A DNA stretch of 64,000 nt from Sphingopyxis bauzanensis. GTDB lineage: Bacteria > Pseudomonadota > Alphaproteobacteria > Sphingomonadales > Sphingomonadaceae. Location of the stretch: positions 186,001 through 250,000 of the forward strand of contig NZ_NISK01000002.1 of NCBI RefSeq assembly GCF_002205675.1, given 5' to 3'. Positions within the stretch are counted from its first letter, which is position 1. Every line of letters begins with the position of its first letter. Below, piece by piece: positions 56,903-64,000 of the stretch. Made by a program: the position numbers and the translations under genes. The notes beneath the pieces are model-generated. The model worked only from the letters and a program-made list of their open reading frames with translations. It was not told the DNA's origin and did not search any database.

Positions 56903-58985
56903 CGCGGCCTTCGATGAACCGCTTGGTGATGGCGGTGAGACGCACCAGCAGACGAGCGACCCGGGGGCGACGCTCACCACGCAGCAGGGCCATCCCGTCG
57001 CCGACGATCAGAACAGTCTGCGCGCGGGCCCGCGGGGCCCGACGCTCCTCGAGGATGCCATTCTTCGCGAGAAAATCTTTCATTTCGACCATGAGCGTAT
57101 TCCCGAACGGGTTGTGCATGCGCGTGGATATGGCGCGCGCGGCGAGTTCAGGCTGACCAAGTCACTTGCGCGCTATACCCGCGCCGACATTCTCACCGAC
57201 ACCAAGCAGCCGACCGAGGTGTTTGTTCGCTTTTCAACCGTTGTCGGCCGCGCAGGGTCGTTTGATCTGGCCCGCGACGTCCGCGGCTTTGCGGTCAAGC
57301 TGTATACCCGGCAGGGAAACTGGGATCTGGTCGGCAATAATATCCCGGTGTTCTTTATTCAGGACGCGATCAAATTTCCCGATCTTGTCCACGCCGTAAA
57401 GGAAGATCCCGATCGCGCCTTCCCACAGGCCCAGTCGGCACATGACACGTTCTGGGACTTTGCATCGCTCATGCCCGAGAGCTGGCACATGATCATGTGG
57501 CTGATGTCGGACCGCGCCATCCCGCGCTCGTTCCGCACGATGGAAGGCTTTGGTGTGCACAGCTTCCGGCTCGTCAACGCCAAAGGCGAGTCGACCTTCG
57601 TCAAATTCCACTGGAAGCCGCGGCAAGGTCTGCAATCGGTGCTGTGGAACGAGGCCGTGAAGATCAATGGCGCCGATCCCGATTTCCACCGCCGGGACCT
57701 GTGGGACGCGATCGAACGCGGCGATTTTCCGCAATGGGATCTTGGCGTCCAGCTATTCGACGAAGCGACGGCTGCTGCGCTTCCCTTCGATCATCTCGAT
57801 GCCACCAAGCTCATTCCCGAGGAGCTGGTGCCAATCGAGATTGTCGGCACGCTGACCCTCAATCGCAACGTCGACAATTTCTTTGCCGAGACCGAGCAGG
57901 TCGCCTTTTGCACCCAGAATGTGCCGCCGGGCATCGACTTCAGCGACGATCCGCTGCTCCACGGGCGCAATTTCTCCTATCTGGACACGCAGCTCAAGCG
58001 CCTCGGCAGCCCCAATTTCACGCAATTGCCCGTGAACGCGCCGCGCTGCCCGGTCATGCATTTCCAGCAGGATGGGCATATGGCGATGGTCAATCCGACA
58101 GGCCGCGCCAATTACGAGCCCAACAGCTTCGACGCAGGGACGCCGCGCGAAAATCCCGACGTAGGGTTTCGCAGTTTTGCGGCGCCGGTCGATGGCGTGA
58201 AAGCGCGGATCCGCTCCGAAAGTTTCGCCGACCATTATAGCCAGGCGCGGCAATTTTTTGCGAGCCAGTTGCCGATCGAGCAAAAACATCTGGGCGACGC
58301 GCTCGTGTTCGAACTGAGCAAATGCGTGCGGCCGGACATTCGCGCCCGCGCGGTCTCGCATCTGCGCAACATTGATGAGACGCTAGCCAAGTCGGTGGCG
58401 GACGGTCTCGGACTGACGCTTCCGGAGCCCGCGGTTGCAGCGCAGCCGACGCGCGAGCTGGACCGGTCGCCAGCGCTCAGCATATTGGCGAATGGTCCGA
58501 ACGGCTTCAAGGGGCGGAAAATGGGCCTGTTGCTCAGCGACGGCGCTCCTGCGCCGCTGGTCGCCGCGCTGACGTCGGCGGTCGAGAAAGCCGGCGCAAT
58601 CTGGGAGGTGGTGGCGCCGAAGATTGGCGGGGTGCGGCTCGACGACGGCACCATGCTGGCGGCGCAGCAGAAAATAGACGGAGGCCCGTCGGTACTTTTC
58701 GATGCCGTCGCGGTGCTGCTCTCGGCCGAGGGGGCGCAGGCGCTTTCGATCGACGCGGCAGCGAAAGATTTCGTGTCCGACGCATTTGCCCACTGCAAAT
58801 ATATTGCCTTTAATGCCGCAGCAGCGCCACTCTTCGATGCGGCGCGCCTTCCGCCCGACCGCGACGAAGCCGTCGTGCCCGTACAAAAGGAAAAGGACGC
58901 GGCCGCTTTCGTCAAAGCATGCGGTGCGCTTCGCTTCTGGCCGCGCGAGGCCATGGTCGATTATGACAGCGCCGTGTCCAGATGA
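56844..58985 (+). CDS. katE: Large-subunit catalase (HPII/KatE type)
   Basis: 713 residues from ATG 56844 (AGAGG eight bases upstream). Active-site His92 ([14 protein letters not shown]), the haem-ligand Tyr379 ([14 protein letters not shown]), and the haem-pocket [20 protein letters not shown] are all present. The extra C-terminal domain (about 550-710) is the flavodoxin/DJ-1-like part typical of clade 2 catalases. It dismutates H2O2 in the cytoplasm and is a common general-stress target. Confidence 0.95.
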   Translation: MARSTSAKAPASKSVKTPPDAAFDEPLGDGGETHQQTSDPGATLTTQQGHPVADDQNSLRAGPRGPTLLEDAILREKIFHFDHERIPERVVHARGYGARGEFRLTKSLARYTRADILTDTKQPTEVFVRFSTVVGRAGSFDLARDVRGFAVKLYTRQGNWDLVGNNIPVFFIQDAIKFPDLVHAVKEDPDRAFPQAQSAHDTFWDFASLMPESWHMIMWLMSDRAIPRSFRTMEGFGVHSFRLVNAKGESTFVKFHWKPRQGLQSVLWNEAVKINGADPDFHRRDLWDAIERGDFPQWDLGVQLFDEATAAALPFDHLDATKLIPEELVPIEIVGTLTLNRNVDNFFAETEQVAFCTQNVPPGIDFSDDPLLHGRNFSYLDTQLKRLGSPNFTQLPVNAPRCPVMHFQQDGHMAMVNPTGRANYEPNSFDAGTPRENPDVGFRSFAAPVDGVKARIRSESFADHYSQARQFFASQLPIEQKHLGDALVFELSKCVRPDIRARAVSHLRNIDETLAKSVADGLGLTLPEPAVAAQPTRELDRSPALSILANGPNGFKGRKMGLLLSDGAPAPLVAALTSAVEKAGAIWEVVAPKIGGVRLDDGTMLAAQQKIDGGPSVLFDAVAVLLSAEGAQALSIDAAAKDFVSDAFAHCKYIAFNAAAAPLFDAARLPPDRDEAVVPVQKEKDAAAFVKACGALRFWPREAMVDYDSAVSR

Positions 58986-58998
58986 GCGGGCCTCCGGG

Positions 58999-59308
58999 TC
59001 AATCGGCGGCTGGCTCTTCGGACCGAATAGGCCGCTGCTGCGCGCGCAGCCAGTTGTGAAGGCGGCTGGCCGCCGTGGCGCCCAGCCGCGACGCTGATCT
59101 GTTCGAGACTGCTCAACACATCGCCCGCCGGAAAGAGGCAGGGACGATCGGCTCGGCAAAAACAGTGGCGGCCAGCCCGCCGTTGGTTTCGGATTCCATG
59201 CCCAGCCGCGCCCGCGACCGGCCGTTGTCGACGATCCGGACGCGGCGGCGGTAGCGCGAGCTAAAGCGCTGGGGTCAGACCCGCCGGTCCCGCCCCGATC
59301 ATCGGCAT
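58999..59308 (-). pseudogene. Internally deleted thioredoxin-reductase-like gene
   Basis: Reading the minus strand from 59308: the FAD motif MIGAGPAGLTPAL, an in-frame TAG, then in a second frame LARYRRRVRIVDNGRSRA. A jump follows to the family C-terminus: CLFPAGDVLSSLEQISVAAG, then (shifted) ATAASRLHNWLRAQQRP. The order is that of thioredoxin-reductase-type flavoproteins, but the middle with the NADPH domain and CxxC is gone and at least two frameshifts are present. The gene is dead. It is convergent with katE. Confidence 0.7.
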
Positions 59309-59384
59309 TTCGTCCAAGCGCCACAAGAGCTTAGGCCGGGCTGCGCCCAGCGCAGCACGGCCCACCCAACAGGTCAGCGGCTTG

Positions 59385-59681
59385 TCAGCGATCCCGGCGA
59401 TTCATGCCGCCGTCTTGCTGTTCCTGGTCGAAGCGCTGACCTGGCTGCTGCTGCCCGGCCTGCCCGGCCTGCCCGGCATCGCCCCGGCCGGCGCCCTGCC
59501 CTTCTTCCTCCGTGCGGCGCCGTTCTTCGTCGCTCTGCTGCTGCTGGCGGCGCTGATTGTCCTCCTGGTCCTGCTGGCCATTGTTGGTCCCGGGCTGATT
59601 TTCGAAGCCTCCCTGCTGCTGGTTCTGCGCTCCGCCTCGATCGTTTCCAGCCTGCGGACGATTTTCTTGATTCTGGGTCAT
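59385..59681 (-). CDS. Low-complexity Gln/Asn/Gly-rich hydrophilic protein
   Basis: 98 residues from the ATG at 59681 (AGAGGA seven bases upstream). Almost entirely Q, N, G, E, D and R (QQDQEDNQRRQQQQ, then AGQAGQAGQQQPGQ), with no hydrophobic core. Such disordered proteins can protect against desiccation or aggregation; this is inference. The plus-strand frame opposite (59382-59726) is its antisense shadow. Confidence 0.65.
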   Translation of the reverse strand: MTQNQENRPQAGNDRGGAQNQQQGGFENQPGTNNGQQDQEDNQRRQQQQSDEERRRTEEEGQGAGRGDAGQAGQAGQQQPGQRFDQEQQDGGMNRRDR

Positions 59682-59728
59682 AAGCTTATCCTCTTCCAGT
59701 CTTCGGCCCGGGAATGGGCTGTCTAAGA

Positions 59729-59754
59729 GACGTGCCACCCGCCGCCACCGTTCC
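59729..59754 (-). promoter_or_regulatory. EcfG-like promoter, one mismatch
   Basis: On the minus strand GGAAC (59754-59750) is followed after 18 bases by GTC (59731-59729) instead of GTT. It lies 48 bases upstream of the ATG of the Gln-rich protein. A GGGGTTAAGG motif follows the same orientation about 20 bases further upstream. Confidence 0.4.
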
Positions 59755-59920
59755 CCGCTGTCCGATCGCCTTAACCCCGATCAACAACAAGATTGCCCAT
59801 CGCTCAGGTCCGGAGGCGGCGGACGATTCGGCCACGGTCGCTTACCGCCATGGATAGATTGCTCCGGACTCAAACTGACCCAGGTTAAGGATTTCCGCAG
59901 ACGCTCTTCACTGCCATCGC

Positions 59921-59945
59921 GGAACCTCGCCGCGCACTTACCGTT
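59921..59945 (+). promoter_or_regulatory. EcfG-like promoter
   Basis: GGAAC (59921-59925), 17 bases, then GTT (59943-59945) with C before it: GGAAC-N16-CGTT. It sits 35 bases upstream of the frameshifted gene at 59980. A CCAGGTTAAGG motif lies 31 bases upstream at 59880-59890. Confidence 0.55.
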
Positions 59946-59979
59946 AGTCGCTGCAGAGGGGGCTTGCAGGAGAGGCGGC

Positions 59980-60137
59980 ATGCCTCGCGGTCAAAAGAGC
60001 GGCTATACTAACGGGCAGGAACGCGGCGCAATGTTCACCGCGGCCGGATATGGCGCGCGGGGGCACGCGAAGCCGACTCCGCTCATGTCGCGCGGGCAAC
60101 CGTCTACGAAGCGTCGCGCCGCGGCAAACGACGTACC
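59980..60137 (+). pseudogene. Frameshifted plasmid-stabilisation-like small gene
   Basis: The first frame reads MPRGQKSGYTNGQERGAM and AAGYGARG, close to the small proteins that begin MPRGDKSKYTDKQ and are annotated as plasmid stabilisation proteins. The match continues only in another frame (READSAHVARATVYEASRRGKRR), after a run of five G at 60059-60063. The gene has its own EcfG-like promoter, so the break may be recent. Confidence 0.55.
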
Positions 60138-60264
60138 CTCCGATCGCTCGGCAGTAATCAAGGGCTTGGGGCCGCCGGCTACCTCGCGACACAGCCTGAC
60201 TGTTATTTCGCCATGTCCCTGCGCCTACGCCCGCATGGAGGGCGCCGGTAGCCGCGCGGGCTGA

Positions 60265-60282
60265 AGAGAGAGAGAGAGAGAG
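60265..60282 (+). repeat. (AG)9 microsatellite in a ribosome-binding site
   Basis: Nine tandem AG units end seven bases before the ATG at 60289 and provide the purine-rich ribosome site of the SDR gene. Changes in unit number would alter spacing and translation rate. Confidence 0.8.
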
Positions 60283-60288
60283 AAGACG

Positions 60289-61044
60289 ATGCTCGACGAA
60301 AAGGATGCGCATACCGAACAGCCCGATCTAAGGGGGCGCCTGGCGGTGGTGACCGGCGGAACAACAGGCATCGGCCGTGCGATCGCCGTGCTTCTTGCCA
60401 GCTATGGCGTGAAGCTGTTCGTCTGCGGACGAAACCCCGACCATCTCGCCGACGCGCTAGAGCGGATCAGAGAAGTAGGCGAAGGCGATGGGATCGCCGT
60501 CGACCTCTCGCTTGCCGAGGATGTCGACCGTTTTTTCGAGGCTGCGCGCGGGTATCTCGGCGATATCGATCTCGCGGTGATCAACGCGGCCGTTCCGGCC
60601 AGCGCCCTTGCTGATGCCGGTGAAAATGAAACGCGGTACCAGCTCGACACCGACCTCACCGCTTATCTCATTTGCGCTCAGGAAGCGGCACGTTGCATGA
60701 AAGCCGGTAGCGACATCATCTTTATCGGATCGATGTCGGCCGTGTCAAAAAGCCCCGGCAGTTCGATCTATGTGGCCGCCAAGGCCGGCATCCAGGGATT
60801 TGTACCGTCGTTCCGCAAAGAGCTCGCCGATCAGGACATTAAGGTGGGCCTGATCGAGCCGGGCTTTACCGGCGCCGATTTTCAGTATCCCGAGTTTCCG
60901 CCCGAGAAGCAGCGCGAACTGATCAACAAGCATCAGATGCTTCGCGCCGAAGATATCGCAGCGGCGGCCCATTTCATGCTCACCCAGCCGCGCCGTACCG
61001 CGGTATCGCTGATGCGCGTCGAAACGCGCCTCGAACACCCCTGA
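60289..61044 (+). CDS. Short-chain dehydrogenase/reductase
   Basis: 251 residues, classical SDR. Cofactor motif TGGTTGIGRA (about 22-31), NAAVP in place of the usual NNAG, catalytic serine in IGSMSAVSKSPGSS and the YVAAK pair (Tyr and Lys four apart). The NADP/NAD preference cannot be fixed; the substrate is unknown. It is followed by a hemerythrin and a Crp regulator on the same strand. Confidence 0.9.
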   Translation: MLDEKDAHTEQPDLRGRLAVVTGGTTGIGRAIAVLLASYGVKLFVCGRNPDHLADALERIREVGEGDGIAVDLSLAEDVDRFFEAARGYLGDIDLAVINAAVPASALADAGENETRYQLDTDLTAYLICAQEAARCMKAGSDIIFIGSMSAVSKSPGSSIYVAAKAGIQGFVPSFRKELADQDIKVGLIEPGFTGADFQYPEFPPEKQRELINKHQMLRAEDIAAAAHFMLTQPRRTAVSLMRVETRLEHP

Positions 61045-61065
61045 GAGGCAGAAAAGGACATTGAT

Positions 61066-61638
61066 ATGAAATATATTTCGGCATCCGAGCATCAACTGAC
61101 CGGGCCCGCCAGACTGGTCGGTGCTGCCGCGGCGGGCTTCCTCGTCGGATTGGCCGCAAACTTCGGCCGCAAGGCGCTGGTGCAAGGCGTTACGGTGGCG
61201 CAAGGTGCGTGGGACGAGGGCCTGAAGGCCGAACATCGCCTGACCCTCAAAATTTTCGGCGCGATCGAAGCCACCGACGCGAAGCAGGTCAAGAAGCGCA
61301 AGGCGCTCCTGCTTCAGTTGCAGCATGCGTTGGCCAAGCACGCGATCGAGGAAGAAAATGTCATTTACCCCGCGATGCGCGATCATGGCCTTGGTCCCGA
61401 AGCCGATCAGCTGGTGCACGATCATGGATATGTGAAACAATATCTTTTTGATCTCGCGGAAATGTCCCCTGCCGATCCGGGCTGGATCATCAAATTGCGC
61501 GACTTTCGGCGGGACATTGAAAAGCACATCCGCGCCGAGGAAGAGGAACTTTTTCCGCGCCTGCGCGAAGTCCTTGGGGAGAAGGGCAATGCGCATGTGA
61601 CGTCGGCGATGAACAAGGCCGGCTTCGCCGCGGCGTGA
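61066..61638 (+). CDS. Hemerythrin HHE-domain protein with N-terminal hydrophobic segment
   Basis: 190 residues. A hydrophobic stretch (LVGAAAAGFLVGLAANF, about 16-33) precedes the four-helix iron domain: AEHRLTLKIFGAIE, KHAIEEENVIYPAMRDHG, VHDHGYVKQYLFDL and EKHIRAEEEELFPRL. A membrane-associated iron or O2/NO sensor role is inferred. It is distinct from the soluble hemerythrin at 51552. Confidence 0.86.
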   Translation: MKYISASEHQLTGPARLVGAAAAGFLVGLAANFGRKALVQGVTVAQGAWDEGLKAEHRLTLKIFGAIEATDAKQVKKRKALLLQLQHALAKHAIEEENVIYPAMRDHGLGPEADQLVHDHGYVKQYLFDLAEMSPADPGWIIKLRDFRRDIEKHIRAEEEELFPRLREVLGEKGNAHVTSAMNKAGFAAA

Positions 61639-61669
61639 CGCCCGCGCCGGTTGCCGCGAAAGGAGCAGG

Positions 61670-62443
61670 ATGAGCGAACCCATATCCAGAATGACAATGC
61701 ACAATGTGGGCGGCGCCGACGGCGGTCGGCTCGACATATTTCTGCGCAAGCTACTCGGTCAATGCCGGCTATCGACGATCGATCAACAGCACTTGCTGGC
61801 GCTCCCATTCCAGCTTCGCGACCTTCCAGCGCAGGCGAGCATATTGCACGAGGGAGACAGCGCCCGCGTCTGTCCGATCCTGCTCTCGGGATTTGCCTAT
61901 CGCTACAAAATTGCAGCCGACGGCGGCCGCCAGATCGTCTCGCTGCGCATCCCGGGCGATCCGCTCGATTTCCAGTCGCTGTACCTGCAAACGATCGACC
62001 ATCATATGCAGGCGCTAACCCCGGTCTCGCTGGCGCTGGTGCCATTGCCCGCGCTCGAGCAGCTCGCGGAGGCGCGGCCATCGATCGCGCGCGCAATCCT
62101 CGTCGACATTCTTATCGAGGCCTCGATCGGCCGCGAATGGCAGCTCAATATCGGGCGGCGCCATGCGCTGCCGCGCCTCGCGCATTTTCTCTGCGAATTT
62201 GTTTACCGCATGCAGCTCATCTTCGCGCATTCGAGTGACGAGATCGAGGTTCCCATTACGCAGGAACAGCTCGCCGATATTCTCGGTCTGACCCCCGTCC
62301 ACGTCAATCGCACCTTGAAAACAATCGAACAGGCAGGCGCCGTGGTCCGAAAGGGCCGCCGCCTTTATACCCGCGATGTCGCAGCACTGGCACAACTGGC
62401 GGATTTCACGCCGCTCTATTTGCACCGCGACAACGCCAATTAG
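61670..62443 (+). CDS. Crp/Fnr-family transcriptional regulator (paralogue 3)
   Basis: 257 residues (AAAGGAG upstream). Sensor barrel ICPILLSGFAYRYKI-like segment with DGGRQIVSLRIPGDPLD; winged helix ITQEQLADILGLTPVHVNRTLKTIEQAG. Strong resemblance to the regulator at 42358 (SGFAY, RQIVS, PGD, VHVNR), so the two are paralogues. It is probably co-transcribed with the hemerythrin gene. Confidence 0.88.
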   Translation: MSEPISRMTMHNVGGADGGRLDIFLRKLLGQCRLSTIDQQHLLALPFQLRDLPAQASILHEGDSARVCPILLSGFAYRYKIAADGGRQIVSLRIPGDPLDFQSLYLQTIDHHMQALTPVSLALVPLPALEQLAEARPSIARAILVDILIEASIGREWQLNIGRRHALPRLAHFLCEFVYRMQLIFAHSSDEIEVPITQEQLADILGLTPVHVNRTLKTIEQAGAVVRKGRRLYTRDVAALAQLADFTPLYLHRDNAN

Positions 62444-62469
62444 GACGCCGACCGGCAAGGAGACCTGCA

Positions 62470-62721
62470 ATGCCCCGCTATTTTTTTCATACCAGCGATG
62501 GCTCTTGCGACCGTGACGATGTTGGCGTCGAACTGGCCGATCCTGCAGCGGCGCGGCGCGAGGCGATCCGCTATGGCGGGAGCCTGTTGCACGACAATCC
62601 CGATATCATCGCGGCAACCAACGGGTTACGGGTCGAAGTCGTGGACGAGCAGGGACAATTTTGCACGGCGGTGCTCATTCATGCCGTCGATGCCGAGCGC
62701 GGTACCCGCGACGCCGACTGA
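62470..62721 (+). CDS. DUF6894 small protein
   Basis: 83 residues (AAGGAG upstream). RYFFHTSDG, then DDVGVELADPAAARREAIRYGGSLL, then GLRVEVVDEQGQFCTAVLIHAVDA gives the complete family pattern. Intact paralogue of the gene at 33549. It follows the Crp gene by 26 bases. Confidence 0.85.
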   Translation: MPRYFFHTSDGSCDRDDVGVELADPAAARREAIRYGGSLLHDNPDIIAATNGLRVEVVDEQGQFCTAVLIHAVDAERGTRDAD

Positions 62722-62799
62722 TCCACTAAGCGGCAGTCGGCAGCCGCATGATCGGGTCCGCCGACCCTACCCGCTGAACCAGCGCAGTCCTCAATCCCT

Positions 62800-64000
62800 T
62801 CAAGTCCTGGCAAAAGCAGGTTCGCTGGCAAGGCGCCGAAGCGGATCTTCCTCCGGCATGCGTTGACGTGCTGCCCAGAAAACCGCCATGTCGGCATGCG
62901 CCAGATGATAGGCGAGCGTCGATTCCGCCCCGACATTCAGATTGACCCCGTGCGGTGTCAGGCCGTCACGGCAACGGCCCGTTTGCGGATCGGCCAGCGC
63001 GACGCGCCGATCGTTGCGCCCGGCGAACCAGCGCCAGGCGGCGTCGGCATGCCCCGCCCAGCGCGGTGATGCGCCGCGCGCAAAAGCCGTCGCGCAGGCG
63101 GCGATCGTCGCCCATGCCTCAAGCGGCTGCTGATCGAAGGGCATTGTTTCGCCCATAAGACCAAAGCCGTCCGAGCCCACCGGCCGAAAATTGCCCTGCT
63201 CGCTAGTCTGGCGATCGCACAGCCAGACGAGCGCGGACAGACCGGCTTCTTCCATCGGAAGCGACTGCAGGCGTCTTCCGGCCCGGATCAGCACTTCGGC
63301 GAGCCGGGCATTGTCATAGGTCAGCCCCGGCTCGAACCAATCCCACGTGGGGCGACGGGCGCTCTTCCACATGGCATGCAATAAGGCGCCCGCGCGCTCG
63401 ACGAGCTGAATTGCGCGCGGATCGGACGGGTGGCGATCGAGGAGCGCGTCGGCGCCCAACGCCGCGAAGGCAATGGCGCGGGGGCTTTTGAAGTTGGCAG
63501 CGATGGCCGCTGTGCGCGCGAACCAATCGGCCGACCAGTCGCGCAGCTCGCCGGTCGCGGCGTGCGCGGCGCCATACCCGAGCGCCCAGAGCGCCCGCCC
63601 ATTGCTGTCTTCGGACCCTGTGGCCTCGAGCCAGCGCCGGTCATAGGCCATGAAATTGCGAAACGCGCGCAGCTCGTCATTCCACGCGTGCTGGATGAAG
63701 CTTGCATAGCGCAGCGCCCAATTCTGGCAATCCGGGTCCCGGCGCAGTTCGCCGCAGTTCATCAGCATGAAGGCGCGCGCATTGTCATCGATACAATAGC
63801 CATGATCCCGGTCGGCAACGGGTCCGCGGCCGTGCTGGAGGATTCCGACGCTGTCGCTCATCGCCCAGATCGCGCCTCGTGATGGTGTCGCACGGCGCAA
63901 GACTCGTTCGCCGCTTCCGCCCTCGATGACGCGGTCGAGCAGGTCTCCGAAGGCGCGCGCGATCACCGGCCACGCCGTTTGCCGTCCGCGCTTGTACGCG
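62800..64000 (-). CDS. Glycosyltransferase with C-terminal helical domain, N-terminus outside the window
   Basis: The frame is open to base 64000, so the gene begins beyond the window. A GTG at 63966 is in frame, but the codons before it (YKRGRQTAWPVIARAFGDLL) look like the end of a GT-B glycosyltransferase, so that GTG is internal. The remaining about 370 residues are an all-helical domain (YCIDDNARAFMLM, GRALWALGYGAAHAAT, WFEPGLTYDNARLAEVLIRAG, GVNLNVGAESTLAYHLAH) as seen fused to such GTs. Function unassigned; it belongs with the sugar enzymes of this region. Confidence 0.75.
   Translation of the reverse strand, partial: AYKRGRQTAWPVIARAFGDLLDRVIEGGSGERVLRRATPSRGAIWAMSDSVGILQHGRGPVADRDHGYCIDDNARAFMLMNCGELRRDPDCQNWALRYASFIQHAWNDELRAFRNFMAYDRRWLEATGSEDSNGRALWALGYGAAHAATGELRDWSADWFARTAAIAANFKSPRAIAFAALGADALLDRHPSDPRAIQLVERAGALLHAMWKSARRPTWDWFEPGLTYDNARLAEVLIRAGRRLQSLPMEEAGLSALVWLCDRQTSEQGNFRPVGSDGFGLMGETMPFDQQPLEAWATIAACATAFARGASPRWAGHADAAWRWFAGRNDRRVALADPQTGRCRDGLTPHGVNLNVGAESTLAYHLAHADMAVFWAARQRMPEEDPLRRLASEPAFART

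Noticed and set aside
59382-59726. 114-residue hydrophobic plus-strand frame
   Set aside because: It is the antisense of the Gln-rich gene (CAG/CTG complement gives Leu runs); no ribosome site and no membrane-protein family.

Overview
The window comes from a GC-rich alphaproteobacterium, most likely a sphingomonad of the Sphingopyxis/Sphingomonas type. The evidence is the lptD-surA-pdxA-rsmA core order, a TonB-receptor-driven catabolic cluster, palindromic intergenic repeats, DUF6894 proteins and PhyR/EcfG-type promoter motifs. No tRNA, rRNA, CRISPR array or complete insertion sequence was seen.

Layout. 1-7.6 kb is core: the end of lptD, surA, pdxA and rsmA in an overlapping chain, then rsmB with a TPR protein and guaB on the minus strand. 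7.7-17.7 kb is a catabolic unit: a double-HxlR regulator, a TonB-dependent receptor, and a divergent operon of nitronate-monooxygenase-like protein, carotenoid/stilbene-type dioxygenase, acyl-CoA ligase and two thiolases. It reads as import, oxidative cleavage, CoA activation and thiolysis of a hydrophobic compound. 17.9-22.9 kb is a cobalamin-riboswitch operon (btuB and btuF-C-D-like genes with a 17-codon coupled leader). 23-28 kb holds an atypical D-aminoacylase homologue and an SDR-SPW-VKOR-like fusion, flanked by SMR and RidA remnants.

28-33 kb encodes an alternative haem-copper oxidase module (ctaG, a CopD-like protein, coxII, a coxI-III fusion and a small membrane protein) behind an EcfG-like promoter. 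33-64 kb is a mosaic stress/sensing region. It contains GH13 plus GT4, GH130, a 741-residue unknown protein and the end of a GT; DUF421/DUF202, a sulfotransferase and YihY; BLUF plus Crp; a KaiC-like ATPase with a hybrid kinase and a receiver; a zinc alcohol dehydrogenase and SRPBCC protein; two hemerythrins, three Crp/Fnr paralogues and a large catalase.

Many small genes in the second half are broken: an amber codon in a DUF3606 gene, an A8 frameshift, a deleted thioredoxin-reductase gene and a frameshifted plasmid-stabilisation-like gene. Several intergenic regions there carry GGAAC-N17/18-GTT promoters or a CCTTAAC motif, which suggests a shared general-stress regulon. phyR, nepR and ecfG are not in the window.
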